Below, in pieces: positions 37,752 to 47,140 of a DNA stretch of 64,000 bases. Made by a program: the position numbers and the translations under genes. This DNA is from Undibacterium paludis (lineage in GTDB: Bacteria > Pseudomonadota > Gammaproteobacteria > Burkholderiales > Burkholderiaceae_D), in the NCBI RefSeq assembly GCF_022568815.1, contig NZ_JAKZHX010000006.1:279541-343540 (forward strand), read 5' to 3'. The first letter of the stretch is position 1, and each line of letters opens with the position of its first letter. The notes under the pieces are model-generated. The model saw only the letters and a program-made list of their open reading frames with translations, ran no database searches and had not been told where the DNA came from.

Positions 37752-39359
37752 ATGCAGGCACAACCAACCAGACAGATTTCCAGATCCATCAAATTGCTCA
37801 AGCTATCGCTGGCAACAATGAGTATAGTCACTTTGCTTTCTTGTGGCGGCGGTGGAGGGAGCGGTGTCACCAGCGGTGGCGATGTCATCCCGCCCAAAGA
37901 AACGCAAGTCAATGGACCTGCCTGGTTCGGCCTTGGCCGCAATGCCCAGCATGATGCCATTTCCGGCATTGCGACCCAGCCGCTCAATCGCGTACTCTGG
38001 AAAACAGGTGTGGACCTTGCGCCGCAATATTCGGCTGGCGGTTATTTGCTGTATCACTACGGCTCACCTGTCATTACTGCAAAAAATACGGTGATCCTGC
38101 CGGTCAAATCAGAGGCAGCAGACACTTACCGGTTTGAGGCGCGTTCTGGCGGTACCGGATCACAAATCTGGAGTGTCGCCAGCGACTACATCATGCCAGC
38201 CCACCGCTGGACACCGAGTTACAACCTGACCCTGACCAGCAATAATCGCATCTACGCACCGGGCGCCGGTGGCAAGGTCTATTATCGTGACGATGCTGAC
38301 TCCGCCAGTTCTACCACACAAACCCTGGTGTTTTACGGCGACGCCAAATATGCGGCAGACAAGGTGTTGATGAATGCCTCGGTATTTATCAATACACCGA
38401 TTACTGCAGACGCACAAAACAATATCTACTTTGGTTTTACAGCAGTCTCAGGCAGTCCGCTGGGCCTGAGCAGCGGCTTTGCACGTATCTCTGCTGATGG
38501 CAATGCAAGCTGGATCAGTGTGCAGGGCAGTACCGACGACGCGACTATCGTCAAGCCTGCCACCAATAGCGCACCGGCGATATCGGCTGATCAGAAAACC
38601 GTGTATGTCGTCGTTAATGGCAATGCGGCAACCGCTGTGCGTCAGGCCGGTTATCTGCTGGCGCTGGATAGCGCCACCCTGGCCATCAAGAGCAAGGTGC
38701 GGCTGATGGATCCGAAAGAAAAAACTTCGGCCTTTGTATCGGATGACAGTACGGCTTCACCCACCATAGGACCTGATGGTGATGTGTATATCGGCGTGCT
38801 GGAAGCAACAGCCAATGCCCATAACCAGCGTGGCTGGTTATTGCATTTCAATGCCGATCTGTCAGTGAGCAAGACGCCGGGGTCATTTGGCTGGGATGAT
38901 ACGGCATCGATCGTGCCTGCCAGCATTGTGCCCAGTTACAAGGGTAGTTCCGGCTATTTGCTCATGGTCAAATACAATAATTATGCGAGGGCCGGTTCTG
39001 GCGATTCAAAAAACAAGGTGGCGATACTGGACCCGAACACTGCCCAGCAGGACACGATATCTGATCAGAAAGTGATGACAGAGGTGCTGACCATACTTGG
39101 TGCTACGCCTGATCCCAACTGGCCCGGCGGTGTGTATGAATGGTGTATTAACACTGCGGCGGTTGACCCGTTTACCCGCTCCATTATCGTCAATAGCGAA
39201 GACGGTTACATGTACCGCTGGGACCTGGCAAGCAATACCCTGAGTGAGAGGGTACGTCTGACCAGTGGTCTTGGCGAATCCTATACGCCAACCGCCATCG
39301 GCGCCGATGGTGCTGTATACGGCATCAATAATGCGGTCTTGTTTGCGGTCGGGAAGTAG
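37752..39359 (+). CDS. Lipoprotein with PQQ-like beta-propeller
   Basis: Start taken at 37752 (MQAQPTRQIS), which gives a lipoprotein signal peptide ending LLSCGGGGG, so the mature protein begins at Cys30 and is membrane-anchored. A poly-Gly linker follows, then about 500 residues with propeller blades (GLGRNAQHDAISG, RIYAPGAGGKVYYRDD, VYVVVNGNAATAVRQAGYLLALD, VYGINNAVLFAVG). This resembles BamB/quinoprotein folds without cofactor residues that I can confirm. It is divergent from the HzsA-like lipoprotein, suggesting a functional pair. Confidence 0.8.
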   Translation: MQAQPTRQISRSIKLLKLSLATMSIVTLLSCGGGGGSGVTSGGDVIPPKETQVNGPAWFGLGRNAQHDAISGIATQPLNRVLWKTGVDLAPQYSAGGYLLYHYGSPVITAKNTVILPVKSEAADTYRFEARSGGTGSQIWSVASDYIMPAHRWTPSYNLTLTSNNRIYAPGAGGKVYYRDDADSASSTTQTLVFYGDAKYAADKVLMNASVFINTPITADAQNNIYFGFTAVSGSPLGLSSGFARISADGNASWISVQGSTDDATIVKPATNSAPAISADQKTVYVVVNGNAATAVRQAGYLLALDSATLAIKSKVRLMDPKEKTSAFVSDDSTASPTIGPDGDVYIGVLEATANAHNQRGWLLHFNADLSVSKTPGSFGWDDTASIVPASIVPSYKGSSGYLLMVKYNNYARAGSGDSKNKVAILDPNTAQQDTISDQKVMTEVLTILGATPDPNWPGGVYEWCINTAAVDPFTRSIIVNSEDGYMYRWDLASNTLSERVRLTSGLGESYTPTAIGADGAVYGINNAVLFAVGK

Positions 39360-39368
39360 GCAGTCGAT

Positions 39369-40274
39369 TCAGGATTTGTTCCAGTAATTGGGCTGGCTGT
39401 AGGCGTGTCGCAAAAAATCGATGAAGGCGCGTATGCGCAAGGGCAGGTGACGCCTTTGCGCAAAGATCGCATAGATATCATTGCCCGGCGCATTGAATTC
39501 ATCGAGTACCGTCACCAGTTTGCCACTGTCGATTTCTGCCCCGACCTCCCACATTGAGCGCCAGGCCAGGCCCTTGCCGGACAGGGCCCAGTCATGCAGC
39601 ACTTCACCGTCATTGCAGACCATATTGCCTTCGACTTTTAACGTCACATTCTTGCCATTCTGGCGAAAGGTCCAGCCACGCTGGCTGCCGTCGGCGCTGA
39701 AAGCCAGGCAGTTATGCCTGCTCAGTTCATCCAGGGTTTGCGGTGTGCCATGGCGTTTGATGTAGGCAGGGGCCGCCACCACCACACGCTTGTTGTCGGC
39801 CAGCTTGACGCCGATCAGATTGGAATCTGTCAATGCGGCAATGCGTATGGCCACGTCTATGCCTTCGCCAATCAGGTCCACCACACGATCATTCAGGCTC
39901 AGGGTCAGTTTGACATCGCGGTGTTCACTCAAAAAAGACGGCATCAGCGGCGCCACATGCTGACGGCCAAAACCGGCCGGTGCAGATATTGTCAACGTGC
40001 CGCTGGCGCGGGCGCTACGCTCTGACACGGCTGTTTCTGCTGCTTCCAGGTCCGCCAGTATGCGCTGGCAATCCTCAAGAAAAGCTTCCCCTTCATTCGT
40101 CAAGGCCAGTTTGCGAGTGGTGCGCTGCAAGAGCTTGACGCCCAGTCTTTCTTCCAGCGCATCCAGTCTGCGGCCTATCATGGCGGGGGCCACCCCTTCG
40201 GCCCGCGCCGCCGCGGACAGGCTGCCGCGGTTGGCAACTTCAGCAAAAGTCGAGATTTGTTTAAATTGATCCAT
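39369..40274 (-). CDS. LysR-family transcription regulator
   Basis: This 301-residue regulator has an N-terminal winged helix (FAEVANRGSLSAAARAEGVAPAMIGRRLDALEERLGVKLLQRTTRKLALTNEGE) and a typical LysR effector domain. It is divergent from the haloacid dehalogenase/malate synthase genes across a 145-bp AT-rich spacer, so it probably controls them and itself. It ends 9 bp from the convergent propeller gene. The inducer is unknown. Confidence 0.92.
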   Translation of the reverse strand: MDQFKQISTFAEVANRGSLSAAARAEGVAPAMIGRRLDALEERLGVKLLQRTTRKLALTNEGEAFLEDCQRILADLEAAETAVSERSARASGTLTISAPAGFGRQHVAPLMPSFLSEHRDVKLTLSLNDRVVDLIGEGIDVAIRIAALTDSNLIGVKLADNKRVVVAAPAYIKRHGTPQTLDELSRHNCLAFSADGSQRGWTFRQNGKNVTLKVEGNMVCNDGEVLHDWALSGKGLAWRSMWEVGAEIDSGKLVTVLDEFNAPGNDIYAIFAQRRHLPLRIRAFIDFLRHAYSQPNYWNKS

Positions 40275-40419
40275 GGCAATTTACTATCTTCATTTGTAAC
40301 TAAAATGAAAAAATGTAGTGATGAATTTGATCGATTATATGATTTTATATTGAATATACTGCTTTCATGATGTTAATCATTCAAAAAAGCAGTTAATTTC
40401 TATTTGCCATTAAACCAAC

Positions 40420-41100
40420 ATGCCTATTTCAGCGATTGCCTTTGATGCCTACGGTACCCTGTTCGACGTATATTCCGTCAGCGAACTGGCAGACAAGCTT
40501 TTTCCCGGCCAGGGCAGGGCGCTGGCAGAGTTGTGGCGCGACAAACAAATTGAATATACCCGTCTGCGCACCATGTGCAGCATGTACAAGCCATTTTGGG
40601 AAGTCACGCAGGATGCGCTGGTGTTCTGCTGCCAGAAGCTGGGCCTGGAACTGACGCTGGATGCGCAAAACAGCTTGATGGGGCAATATGCGAAGCTGAA
40701 AGCTTTTCCTGAAAACCTGTCTGTCTTGCAAGCCTTGCAGGCGCAAGACATGAAGATGTCGATCTTATCGAACGGCAATATGCATATGCTGCAGTCGGCC
40801 GTCGACGCTGCGGGCATGCAGGGCATATTCAGCCATTTGTTATCGGTGGAAGTCGTCAAGAAATTCAAGACCGCCCCCGAGGCTTACCAGATGGCGCCTG
40901 ATGTGTTTGGTATGCCTGTCAAGAATATCCTGTTCGTATCCAGCAATTGCTGGGACGCATGTTGCGCCACCTGGTTTGGCTACACCACTTTCTGGGTCAA
41001 TCGGCAAGCCGCGCCGCTGGAACAGCTGGGCGTCACACCACATGGTCAGGGCAGCAGCCTGCAAGACCTGATTCCTTTTATAGCAAAACACCGTTACTGA
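40420..41100 (+). CDS. Haloacid dehalogenase, type II
   Basis: This 226-residue HAD-fold enzyme has FDAYGTLFDV with the nucleophile Asp near residue 9, LSNGN (motif II) and KKFKTAPEAYQM with the catalytic Lys, followed by FVSSNCWDACCATWFG. The order and the DAYGTLFD motif match L-2-haloacid dehalogenases, which hydrolyse C-halogen bonds. It lies 32 bp upstream of malate synthase in the same direction. 2-Haloacetates would yield glycolate, which can become glyoxylate, the malate synthase substrate. That coupling is inference. Confidence 0.87.
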   Translation: MPISAIAFDAYGTLFDVYSVSELADKLFPGQGRALAELWRDKQIEYTRLRTMCSMYKPFWEVTQDALVFCCQKLGLELTLDAQNSLMGQYAKLKAFPENLSVLQALQAQDMKMSILSNGNMHMLQSAVDAAGMQGIFSHLLSVEVVKKFKTAPEAYQMAPDVFGMPVKNILFVSSNCWDACCATWFGYTTFWVNRQAAPLEQLGVTPHGQGSSLQDLIPFIAKHRY

Positions 41101-41132
41101 TTTCGTTTTAATTTATTTTTCCGGAGACCACC

Positions 41133-42719
41133 ATGACACAACTGACTTTACCTGAGGGCATGCAGATTACTGGCGAAATCAAGCCAGGCTTTGCCGACAT
41201 CCTGACACCCGAAGCACTGGCTCTGGTCGCCAAACTGAGCCGCGCCTTTGAGCCGCGCCGCCAGGAATTGCTGGCCGCCCGTGTAGAACGCGCCAAGCGC
41301 CTGGATGCCGGTGAGCAGCCAGACTTTTTGCTAGAAACCAGGCATATCCGCGAAGGTGACTGGAAGATCGCACCTATTCCCAAAGCGCTGGAATGCCGCC
41401 GTGTGGAGATCACCGGTCCGGTAGAGCGCAAGATGGTCATCAACGCCTTCAACTCCGGCGCTGACAGCTACATGACAGATTTTGAAGATTCCAATACACC
41501 GAACTGGGATAACCAGATCACCGGCCAGATCAATATGCGCGACGCCGTGCGCCGCACCATCAGCCTGGAACAAAACGGCAAGTCCTACAAACTCAACGAC
41601 AAGATTGCTACTCTGGTGGTTCGTCCACGTGGCTGGCACCTTGATGAAAAACATGTGCTCGTTGATGGCAAGCGCATCTCTGGCGGCATCTTTGATTTTG
41701 CCCTGTTTCTTTTCCATAACGCCAAAGAACAACTGGCACGTGGCGCCGGTCCTTACTTCTATCTGCCAAAGATGGAATCCCATCTGGAAGCACGTCTGTG
41801 GAACGATATTTTTGTCATGGCGCAAAATGAAATTGGCATTGCACAAGGCACCATCAAGGCTACGGTGCTGATCGAAACCATTGTTGCAGCTTTCGAGATG
41901 GATGAGATTTTGTATGAACTGCGCGAACATAGCTCTGGCCTCAATGCCGGTCGCTGGGATTACATCTTCTCTTGCATCAAGAAATTCAAGAACGACAAAG
42001 ACTTCTGCCTGGCAGACCGTGCCAAGGTCACTATGACCGCGCCCTTCATGCGCTCCTATGCTCTGTTGTTGCTGAAAACCTGTCACAAGCGCAATGCCCC
42101 TGCGATAGGTGGCATGGCGGCCCTGATTCCTATCAAGAACGATCCTGAGAAAAACGAGATCGCCATGGGCGGCGTGCGTAATGACAAAGCCCGTGATGCC
42201 ACAGATGGCTACGATGGTGGTTGGGTTGCCCACCCAGGACTTGTCGAACTGGCGATGACAGAATTCAAGAAAGTATTGGGCGACGCGCCTAACCAGATTT
42301 CCAAGCAGCGCCCTGACATCGAAGTCAGCGCCAAAGACTTGCTGAACTTCCAACCAGAAACACCGATTACCGAAGCAGGCCTGCGTTACAACATCAACGT
42401 CGGCATCCATTACCTTGGCGCATGGCTGGCTGGCAATGGCTGCGTACCTATCCATAACCTGATGGAAGATGCGGCAACAGCAGAAATCAGTCGCTCCCAA
42501 GTCTGGCAATGGATACGTTCTGCCAAAGGCAATTTGGAAGATGGCCGCAAAGTGACGGCCGACATGGTGCGCGCCATGATTCCGGAAGAACTGGCCAAGG
42601 TCAAGGAAGTGGCGGGTACAGGCGCCACCTATGACCGTGCAGCACAAATCTTTGAAGAAATGTCGACTTCAGAAAATTTTGCTGAATTCCTGACCCTGCC
42701 TTTGTACGAAGAAATCTGA
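41133..42719 (+). CDS. aceB: Malate synthase A
   Basis: This 528-residue enzyme condenses glyoxylate and acetyl-CoA to malate in the glyoxylate bypass. Length and N-terminus fit the A isoform rather than the longer GlcB. The [17 protein letters not shown] motif, [12 protein letters not shown] (here [16 protein letters not shown]) and [13 protein letters not shown] are typical. CCGGAGA is upstream of the ATG. It follows the dehalogenase. The isocitrate lyase gene is not in the window. A terminator lies 38 bp downstream. Confidence 0.95.
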   Translation: MTQLTLPEGMQITGEIKPGFADILTPEALALVAKLSRAFEPRRQELLAARVERAKRLDAGEQPDFLLETRHIREGDWKIAPIPKALECRRVEITGPVERKMVINAFNSGADSYMTDFEDSNTPNWDNQITGQINMRDAVRRTISLEQNGKSYKLNDKIATLVVRPRGWHLDEKHVLVDGKRISGGIFDFALFLFHNAKEQLARGAGPYFYLPKMESHLEARLWNDIFVMAQNEIGIAQGTIKATVLIETIVAAFEMDEILYELREHSSGLNAGRWDYIFSCIKKFKNDKDFCLADRAKVTMTAPFMRSYALLLLKTCHKRNAPAIGGMAALIPIKNDPEKNEIAMGGVRNDKARDATDGYDGGWVAHPGLVELAMTEFKKVLGDAPNQISKQRPDIEVSAKDLLNFQPETPITEAGLRYNINVGIHYLGAWLAGNGCVPIHNLMEDAATAEISRSQVWQWIRSAKGNLEDGRKVTADMVRAMIPEELAKVKEVAGTGATYDRAAQIFEEMSTSENFAEFLTLPLYEEI

Positions 42720-42756
42720 TTCAAGCACTAAAGGATTAAAGGTCATAGACAAAAAC

Positions 42757-42787
42757 GGGCTCCGAGATAATCGGGGCCTATTTTTTT
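42757..42787 (+). terminator. Rho-independent terminator of the aceB unit
   Basis: GGCTCCGA pairs with TCGGGGCC (one G-U pair) around the loop GATAA, followed by a run of seven T after CTA. It lies just past malate synthase on the plus strand. Confidence 0.75.
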
Positions 42788-42872
42788 GCATACAGAAAAC
42801 ATTGGCTTTTGATAAATATCTTTAATTCGCCAGGCAGATCGCAGAAAAAGTCGTTTTACATCACATATTTTA

Positions 42873-42903
42873 ACAATATGGCAATATAAATTTGCTATAT
42901 TGT
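42873..42903. promoter_or_regulatory. Inverted repeat upstream of the aquaporin gene
   Basis: ACAATATGGCAA (42873-42884) is repeated in reverse as TTGCTATATTGT (42892-42903), with one mismatch between 12-bp arms and a 7-bp AT-rich spacer. It lies 95 bp before the aquaporin ATG, a plausible operator or promoter-overlapping site. No factor can be assigned. Confidence 0.45.
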
Positions 42904-42998
42904 CACTCACTGCGCAGGCATATCCATAGGCATATCTGCTGCGGTTTGTCGTGCGGAGAAACTATCAATTTCATACTCTTTGAAAAGTGAGTGAGCAA

Positions 42999-43688
42999 AT
43001 GAAACAATATGGCGCTGAATTCCTGGGAACATTCTGGCTGGTACTTGGTGGCTGTGGCAGTGCAGTATTGGCGGCAGCTTTCCCTGGCGTGGGCATCGGC
43101 CTGCATGGGGTCTCACTGGCCTTCGGCCTGACCGTGCTGACCATGGCATATGCAATAGGCCATATCTCTGGCTGCCACCTTAATCCGGCAGTCTCCATCG
43201 GTTTGTGGGCTGGTGGCCGTTTTCCTGCCAGCAAATTGCTGCCTTACATTGTTGCGCAAGTCCTTGGCGGTATTGTCGCCGGTGGCGTGCTTTACCTGAT
43301 TGCCAGCGGCAAGGCAGGTTTTGATGTGTCCGGCGGTTTTGCCTCGAATGGTTTTGGCGAGCATTCACCTGGCGGCTATTCCATGGTGGCTGCCCTGGTC
43401 ACGGAAGTGGTGATGACCATGATGTTCCTGGTCATTATCCTTGGTGCCACCGACAGCCGGGCACCTCAAGGGTTTGCACCAATCGCCATTGGCCTTGGCC
43501 TGACGTTGATACACCTGATCAGCATCCCCGTCACCAATACCTCCGTCAATCCGGCACGCAGTACCGGCGTTGCCATCTATGTCGGTGGCTGGGCCCTGCA
43601 GCAACTGTGGCTGTTCTGGATTGCTCCCATCGTTGGTGCAGTATTGGGTGCTGTCAGCTACAAGGCAATCGCAGGCGAAGCAAAGTAA
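42999..43688 (+). CDS. aqpZ: Aquaporin Z family water channel
   Basis: Start placed at the ATG at 42999 ([15 protein letters not shown]), matching AqpZ N-termini; an in-frame GTG 12 nt upstream is possible. The 229-residue membrane protein carries both half-helix NPA motifs (HLNPAVS and SVNPARS) and the spaced helices of the family, with no long loop D to suggest a glycerol facilitator. It should conduct water across the inner membrane. It is preceded by an inverted repeat and followed by DUF1415. Confidence 0.93.
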   Translation: MKQYGAEFLGTFWLVLGGCGSAVLAAAFPGVGIGLHGVSLAFGLTVLTMAYAIGHISGCHLNPAVSIGLWAGGRFPASKLLPYIVAQVLGGIVAGGVLYLIASGKAGFDVSGGFASNGFGEHSPGGYSMVAALVTEVVMTMMFLVIILGATDSRAPQGFAPIAIGLGLTLIHLISIPVTNTSVNPARSTGVAIYVGGWALQQLWLFWIAPIVGAVLGAVSYKAIAGEAK

Positions 43689-43799
43689 AAGTAGTAGTGA
43701 ATTTGACTCGGGCCTGAAAATAGCTTGTCGATTGACAGATGTCATGCATCTGCCAATCTGGCATGGTATTCTCGGGCCTTGTTCATTTCTGTTTTTATC

Positions 43800-44366
43800 A
43801 TGCCCAGTTCCATCATCAATACCGACGACGTTATTTCAGAAACTGAAGCCTGGCTGGAAAAAGCCGTCATCGGTCTCAATCTCTGCCCATTTGCCAAAGC
43901 TGTGCAAGTCAAGCAGCAGATACGCTATGTTGTCAGTCAGGCCCGCACACCAGAAGCCTTGCTCGAAGAACTGGAGCACGAACTTGAACAACTGGCTGAA
44001 GCTAATCCCGAAAAAATTGAAACCACGTTGTTGATACATCCGCTGGCGCTGAACGACTTTCTCGATTTCAATGATTTCCTTGATGTTGCCGACGGCATGC
44101 TCGAAGAGTTGGAGCTTGACGGCATCTTGCAGATAGCCAGTTTTCATCCCGACTACCAGTTTGCCGGCACCGAGCAGGATGACATAGAAAATTACACCAA
44201 CCGCTCTCCTTACCCGACCCTGCATCTCTTGCGTGAAGAAAGCATAGACAGGGCAGTGCAGGCTTTTCCTGAAGCTGAGCAAATTTACGAAAAGAATATG
44301 GAAACCATGCGCAAACTCGGCCATGACGGCTGGCGCAGACTGTTTTCCAAATACGGGAAGAAGTAA
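43800..44366 (+). CDS. DUF1415-family protein
   Basis: Start set at 43800 (MPSSIINTDD), since the frame upstream has no family-like sequence. The 188-residue protein contains the DUF1415 landmarks: LNLCPFAKAV, DIENYTNRSPYPTLHLLREESIDRAV and the C-terminal LGHDGWRRLF. It is cytoplasmic and widespread in proteobacteria with unknown function. The conserved Cys in CPFA could be catalytic or metal-binding. It is monocistronic. Confidence 0.87.
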   Translation: MPSSIINTDDVISETEAWLEKAVIGLNLCPFAKAVQVKQQIRYVVSQARTPEALLEELEHELEQLAEANPEKIETTLLIHPLALNDFLDFNDFLDVADGMLEELELDGILQIASFHPDYQFAGTEQDDIENYTNRSPYPTLHLLREESIDRAVQAFPEAEQIYEKNMETMRKLGHDGWRRLFSKYGKK

Positions 44367-44450
44367 ACTGGACCTATGCGAAATTGTTCCAGGCGGTTTT
44401 TGCGTCTGCCATGCACGGATCACAATGAGCGCAATATATCTCAAGCCGTC

Positions 44451-44480
44451 ATTCCCGCCTGCTTTTAGCGGGAATCCATC
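44451..44480. repeat. REP-like hairpin in the DUF1415-lysC spacer
   Basis: ATTCCCGC (44451-44458) pairs with GCGGGAAT (44468-44475) and is flanked by CGTC upstream and CCA downstream, the form of a common proteobacterial extragenic repeat (GTCATTCCCGC...GCGGGAATCCA). A second short piece with GGATACCCGC follows near 44530. The remaining 44367-44820 stretch has no gene I can support. Confidence 0.65.
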
Positions 44481-44820
44481 GTTGATCACCCACGCAGACA
44501 GTAAAACTGGCCAGGCTGATCAGGCATGGATACCCGCCCGCGAAGGTAGGACGACTTGGACAGTAGGCTAAGCCGCAAGCTTTGGGGTGGTTTCGCGTGA
44601 GTCTTATCACCAATTCATTGTAAGCAATCAGGTCGCGACCTGATTGTTTTTCTTGTCATCAACCGACTTCTTACATTGAATTCTTATATTCATATGCAAA
44701 TAAGTAATTTGCAGTCAGATTCCTATCTGGCAACGATATAAATCATTGCCTCTCTATATACTAATGGGGAGTATGCTGCTTCTCATTTTGTTTATAAGAG
44801 GTGTACTGCAGGAAAATATC

Positions 44821-45057
44821 TTATACCCCCATAGTTAGGCATGCCTGCCAGGCCGCGCCCTTTGCGCTTTGTGTCTCAGGGCAATAAATATGCTCTGTAT
44901 TTTCATCAAATCTCTTAGCCTTATTGCCATGTATCTGTAGAAAATTTGTTTTCACTTCGACGCAAGCCAGTGTTTCTTCTGATTTTCTGCTCGCAAGTGC
45001 CTTGTTATTTTGCAGGGCAGCATGTACAGTAAGAGGTTGATTTCTCGCATTTTTCAC
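44821..45057 (-). CDS. Possible small protein divergent from lysC (low confidence)
   Basis: This 78-residue reading frame has an AAGGGTG ribosome-binding site correctly spaced before its ATG. No signal peptide, membrane segment or known motif is visible. It would be divergently transcribed from lysC with only 31 bp between starts. The ribosome site is the only support; it may be spurious. Confidence 0.3.
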   Translation of the reverse strand: MKNARNQPLTVHAALQNNKALASRKSEETLACVEVKTNFLQIHGNKAKRFDENTEHIYCPETQSAKGAAWQACLTMGV

Positions 45058-45088
45058 CCTTTAGTCTTCTATCTCAGTTTCTATATCT

Positions 45089-46339
45089 ATGGCTTTAATC
45101 GTCCACAAATACGGCGGTACCTCGATGGGTTCGACAGAACGCATCAAGAATGTCGCCAAGCGCGTTGCCAAATGGCATGATGCCGGTCACCAGATAGTTG
45201 TGGTGCCCTCGGCCATGTCTGGCGAAACAAACCGTATCATCGGCCTGGCAAAAGAAATTTCTGCACAGCCTGACCCACGTGAACTTGACATGATTGCCTC
45301 TACCGGCGAACAAGTCTCGGTTGGCCTGCTGGCGCTGGCCCTGCAAGCCATTGGCAAACAGGCAGTGTCCTATGCCGGCTGGCAAGTCGCCATCAAAACA
45401 GACTCTGCCTACACCAAGGCCAGGATTGCATCGATAGACGATGCCAAGGTCAAGGCGGACCTCGATGCAGGCAAAATTGTTATCATTACCGGTTTCCAGG
45501 GGGTGGATGACAAAGGCAATATCACGACCCTGGGTCGTGGCGGTTCGGACACCTCTGCCGTGGCTGTCGCCGCAGCATTGAAGGCGCAGGAATGCCTGAT
45601 CTACACCGACGTTGACGGTGTCTATACGACAGACCCGCGCGTGGTGTCAGAAGCGCGCCGCCTGAAAACCGTGACCTTTGAAGAAATGCTGGAAATGGCA
45701 TCGCTCGGCTCCAAAGTGCTGCAAATCCGCTCTGTCGAATTTGCCGGCAACTACCGCATGCCTACCCGCGTTCTGTCATCACTGACAGACCCATTAATGC
45801 CGCTGGAAGAAGAAGCCAATTCCGGCACCCTGATTTCGTTTGAGGAAGATACACACATGGAACAAGCTACCATCACCGGCATCGCGTTTAACCGTGATGA
45901 AGCAAAGATCACCGTCCTGGGTGTGCCGGACAGGCCAGGCATCGCTTACCAGATCCTGGGCCCGGTTGCCGATGCCAATATCGAAGTCGACATGATCATC
46001 CAGAACCAGTCTGTCGAAGGCAAGACCGACTTCACCTTCACCGTACCACGCGGTGAATATGTCAAAGCCATGGACGTGCTGGAAAACAGCGTCAAGGCCC
46101 ACATTGGCGCCGCCAGCATCGTTGGCGATTCCAAGGTCTCCAAAGTATCTGTCGTCGGCGTGGGCATGCGCAGCCATGTTGGTATCGCTTCGCAAATGTT
46201 CCGCACCCTGTCAGAAGAGGGCATCAATATCCAGATGATCTCCACGTCAGAAATCAAGATTTCCGTCCTGATAGATGAAAAATACATGGAACTGGCCGTA
46301 CGCGCCCTGCATAAAGCCTTCGGTCTGGAAAGCGCGTAA
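45089..46339 (+). CDS. lysC: Aspartate kinase (LysC)
   Basis: This 416-residue enzyme phosphorylates aspartate, the entry to lysine, methionine and threonine synthesis. The kinase motif KYGGTSMGS is at residues 6-14, with GRGGSDTSAVAVAAAL near 150-166. Two ACT regulatory domains follow (near 265-340 and 345-416), which bind lysine/threonine. In-frame ATG at 45857 (Met257), with GAGGAA 9 nt upstream, marks the start of the regulatory half, as in two-subunit aspartokinases. Length fits the monofunctional class. It is transcribed toward the tRNA gene. Confidence 0.95.
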   Translation: MALIVHKYGGTSMGSTERIKNVAKRVAKWHDAGHQIVVVPSAMSGETNRIIGLAKEISAQPDPRELDMIASTGEQVSVGLLALALQAIGKQAVSYAGWQVAIKTDSAYTKARIASIDDAKVKADLDAGKIVIITGFQGVDDKGNITTLGRGGSDTSAVAVAAALKAQECLIYTDVDGVYTTDPRVVSEARRLKTVTFEEMLEMASLGSKVLQIRSVEFAGNYRMPTRVLSSLTDPLMPLEEEANSGTLISFEEDTHMEQATITGIAFNRDEAKITVLGVPDRPGIAYQILGPVADANIEVDMIIQNQSVEGKTDFTFTVPRGEYVKAMDVLENSVKAHIGAASIVGDSKVSKVSVVGVGMRSHVGIASQMFRTLSEEGINIQMISTSEIKISVLIDEKYMELAVRALHKAFGLESA

Positions 46340-46432
46340 AAATTTTTGTAGCCCGCCTGTTGACCAAAATCATACAAGCAGCTATCATCACGGTCTCGAT
46401 TGCAACTGAGTAGTCTTTGGTTGTAATAGTGT

Positions 46433-46524
46433 GGAGATGTGGCCGAGTGGCCGAAGGCACTTCCCTGCTAAGGAAGCATTTGGGGTAACCTGAATCGTGA
46501 GTTCGAATCTCACCATCTCCGCCA
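46433..46524 (+). tRNA. tRNA-Ser (anticodon GCU)
   Basis: The acceptor stem GGAGATG (46433-46439) pairs with CATCTCC (46514-46520). The anticodon stem CTTCC/GGAAG encloses a 7-nt loop with GCT at 46467-46469. A long variable arm, typical of serine tRNA, is present and the T-loop is GTTCGAATC. CCA is encoded at 46522-46524. Total 92 nt. Confidence 0.95.
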
Positions 46525-46533
46525 GCAATACTG

Positions 46534-46567
46534 AAAAAGCCCTTGATTTTCAAGGGCTTTTTCTTTT
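46534..46567 (+). terminator. Rho-independent terminator after tRNA-Ser
   Basis: AAAAAGCCCTTGA pairs with CAAGGGCTTTTT around a short T-rich loop, followed by a CTTTTTC tail. It lies 10 nt after the tRNA. Confidence 0.9.
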
Positions 46568-46600
46568 TCTGAATTCCTCAGTATGCCATTCGTGTTGATT

Positions 46601-47060
46601 TGCACTGAAAATTGCCCCACTTTGCTGGATAAATTGCATCTGAAATTGACCCACGTTTAGCACACAATCCTACTTATCTTGATGAGTAGGGAGCAGGAGT
46701 GATTGACGTGGCATTACTAGGTATTATTCGACGCTGGCACATACGTGACCAGATTCCATTACGGGAGATCGCCAGACGACTTGGCATCTCTCGCAACACT
46801 GTCCGGCGCTATCTGCGCTCTGAAGTCACTGAGCCTGCCTATGCAGAACGACAAACAGCCAGTGCCATCGACAAATATGCATTGCAGCTTTCAAGCTGGT
46901 TTAAGACAGAGACGGATAAAAATCGGAAACAATGACGCAGCCTAAAACAGCTTCATCTTGATCTGAAAAAACTGGGATTTGAAGGGGCGTATGATCGAGT
47001 GGCCGCCTTCGCCAGGAAGTGGAAGGTGGATCAAACTGACCGGGTCAATTCAGCTGGCAA
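46601..47060 (+). mobile_element. Decayed IS21-family element
   Basis: Two IS21-like end repeats, TTGCA-CTGAAAATTGCCCC (46600s) and TTGCATCTGAAATTGACCCA (near 46634), lie in tandem on the left. An inverted related piece (revcomp CTGAATTGACCC) is at the right near 47042-47053. Between them is only the first third of istA. The rest of istA and all of istB have been lost. It borders the accessory block that follows. Confidence 0.7.
46699..47035 (+). pseudogene. istA transposase fragment with in-frame stop
   Basis: The GTG-started frame has an N-terminal helix-turn-helix (LREIARRLGISRNTVRRYLRS) typical of IstA. It is interrupted by TGA at 46933-46935. The same frame then continues (RSLKQLHLDLKKLGFEGAYDRVAAFARKWKVD), which is IstA sequence, up to about 47030 where homology ends. 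So it is a nonsense mutation plus 3' truncation. Confidence 0.75.
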
Positions 47061-47140
47061 ACGAACAATTTAGCTTATTTTGCAATAAATTCTAACCATG
47101 GTAACATCCAAGGCTGTCCGATTGTGATTTTGATAAGCCT

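Noticed and set aside
42987..42998. GTG start for the aquaporin gene
   Set aside because: The ATG at 42999 aligns better with known AqpZ N-termini. The GTG would add only four residues.
44367..45088. Lysine riboswitch upstream of lysC
   Set aside because: No conserved lysine-riboswitch sequence blocks or terminator are visible. The spacer holds a REP-like hairpin and a possible small frame only.
46340..46432. Attachment site in the lysC-tRNA spacer
   Set aside because: No direct repeat of the tRNA 3' end was found within the window, so an attL/attR pair cannot be claimed.
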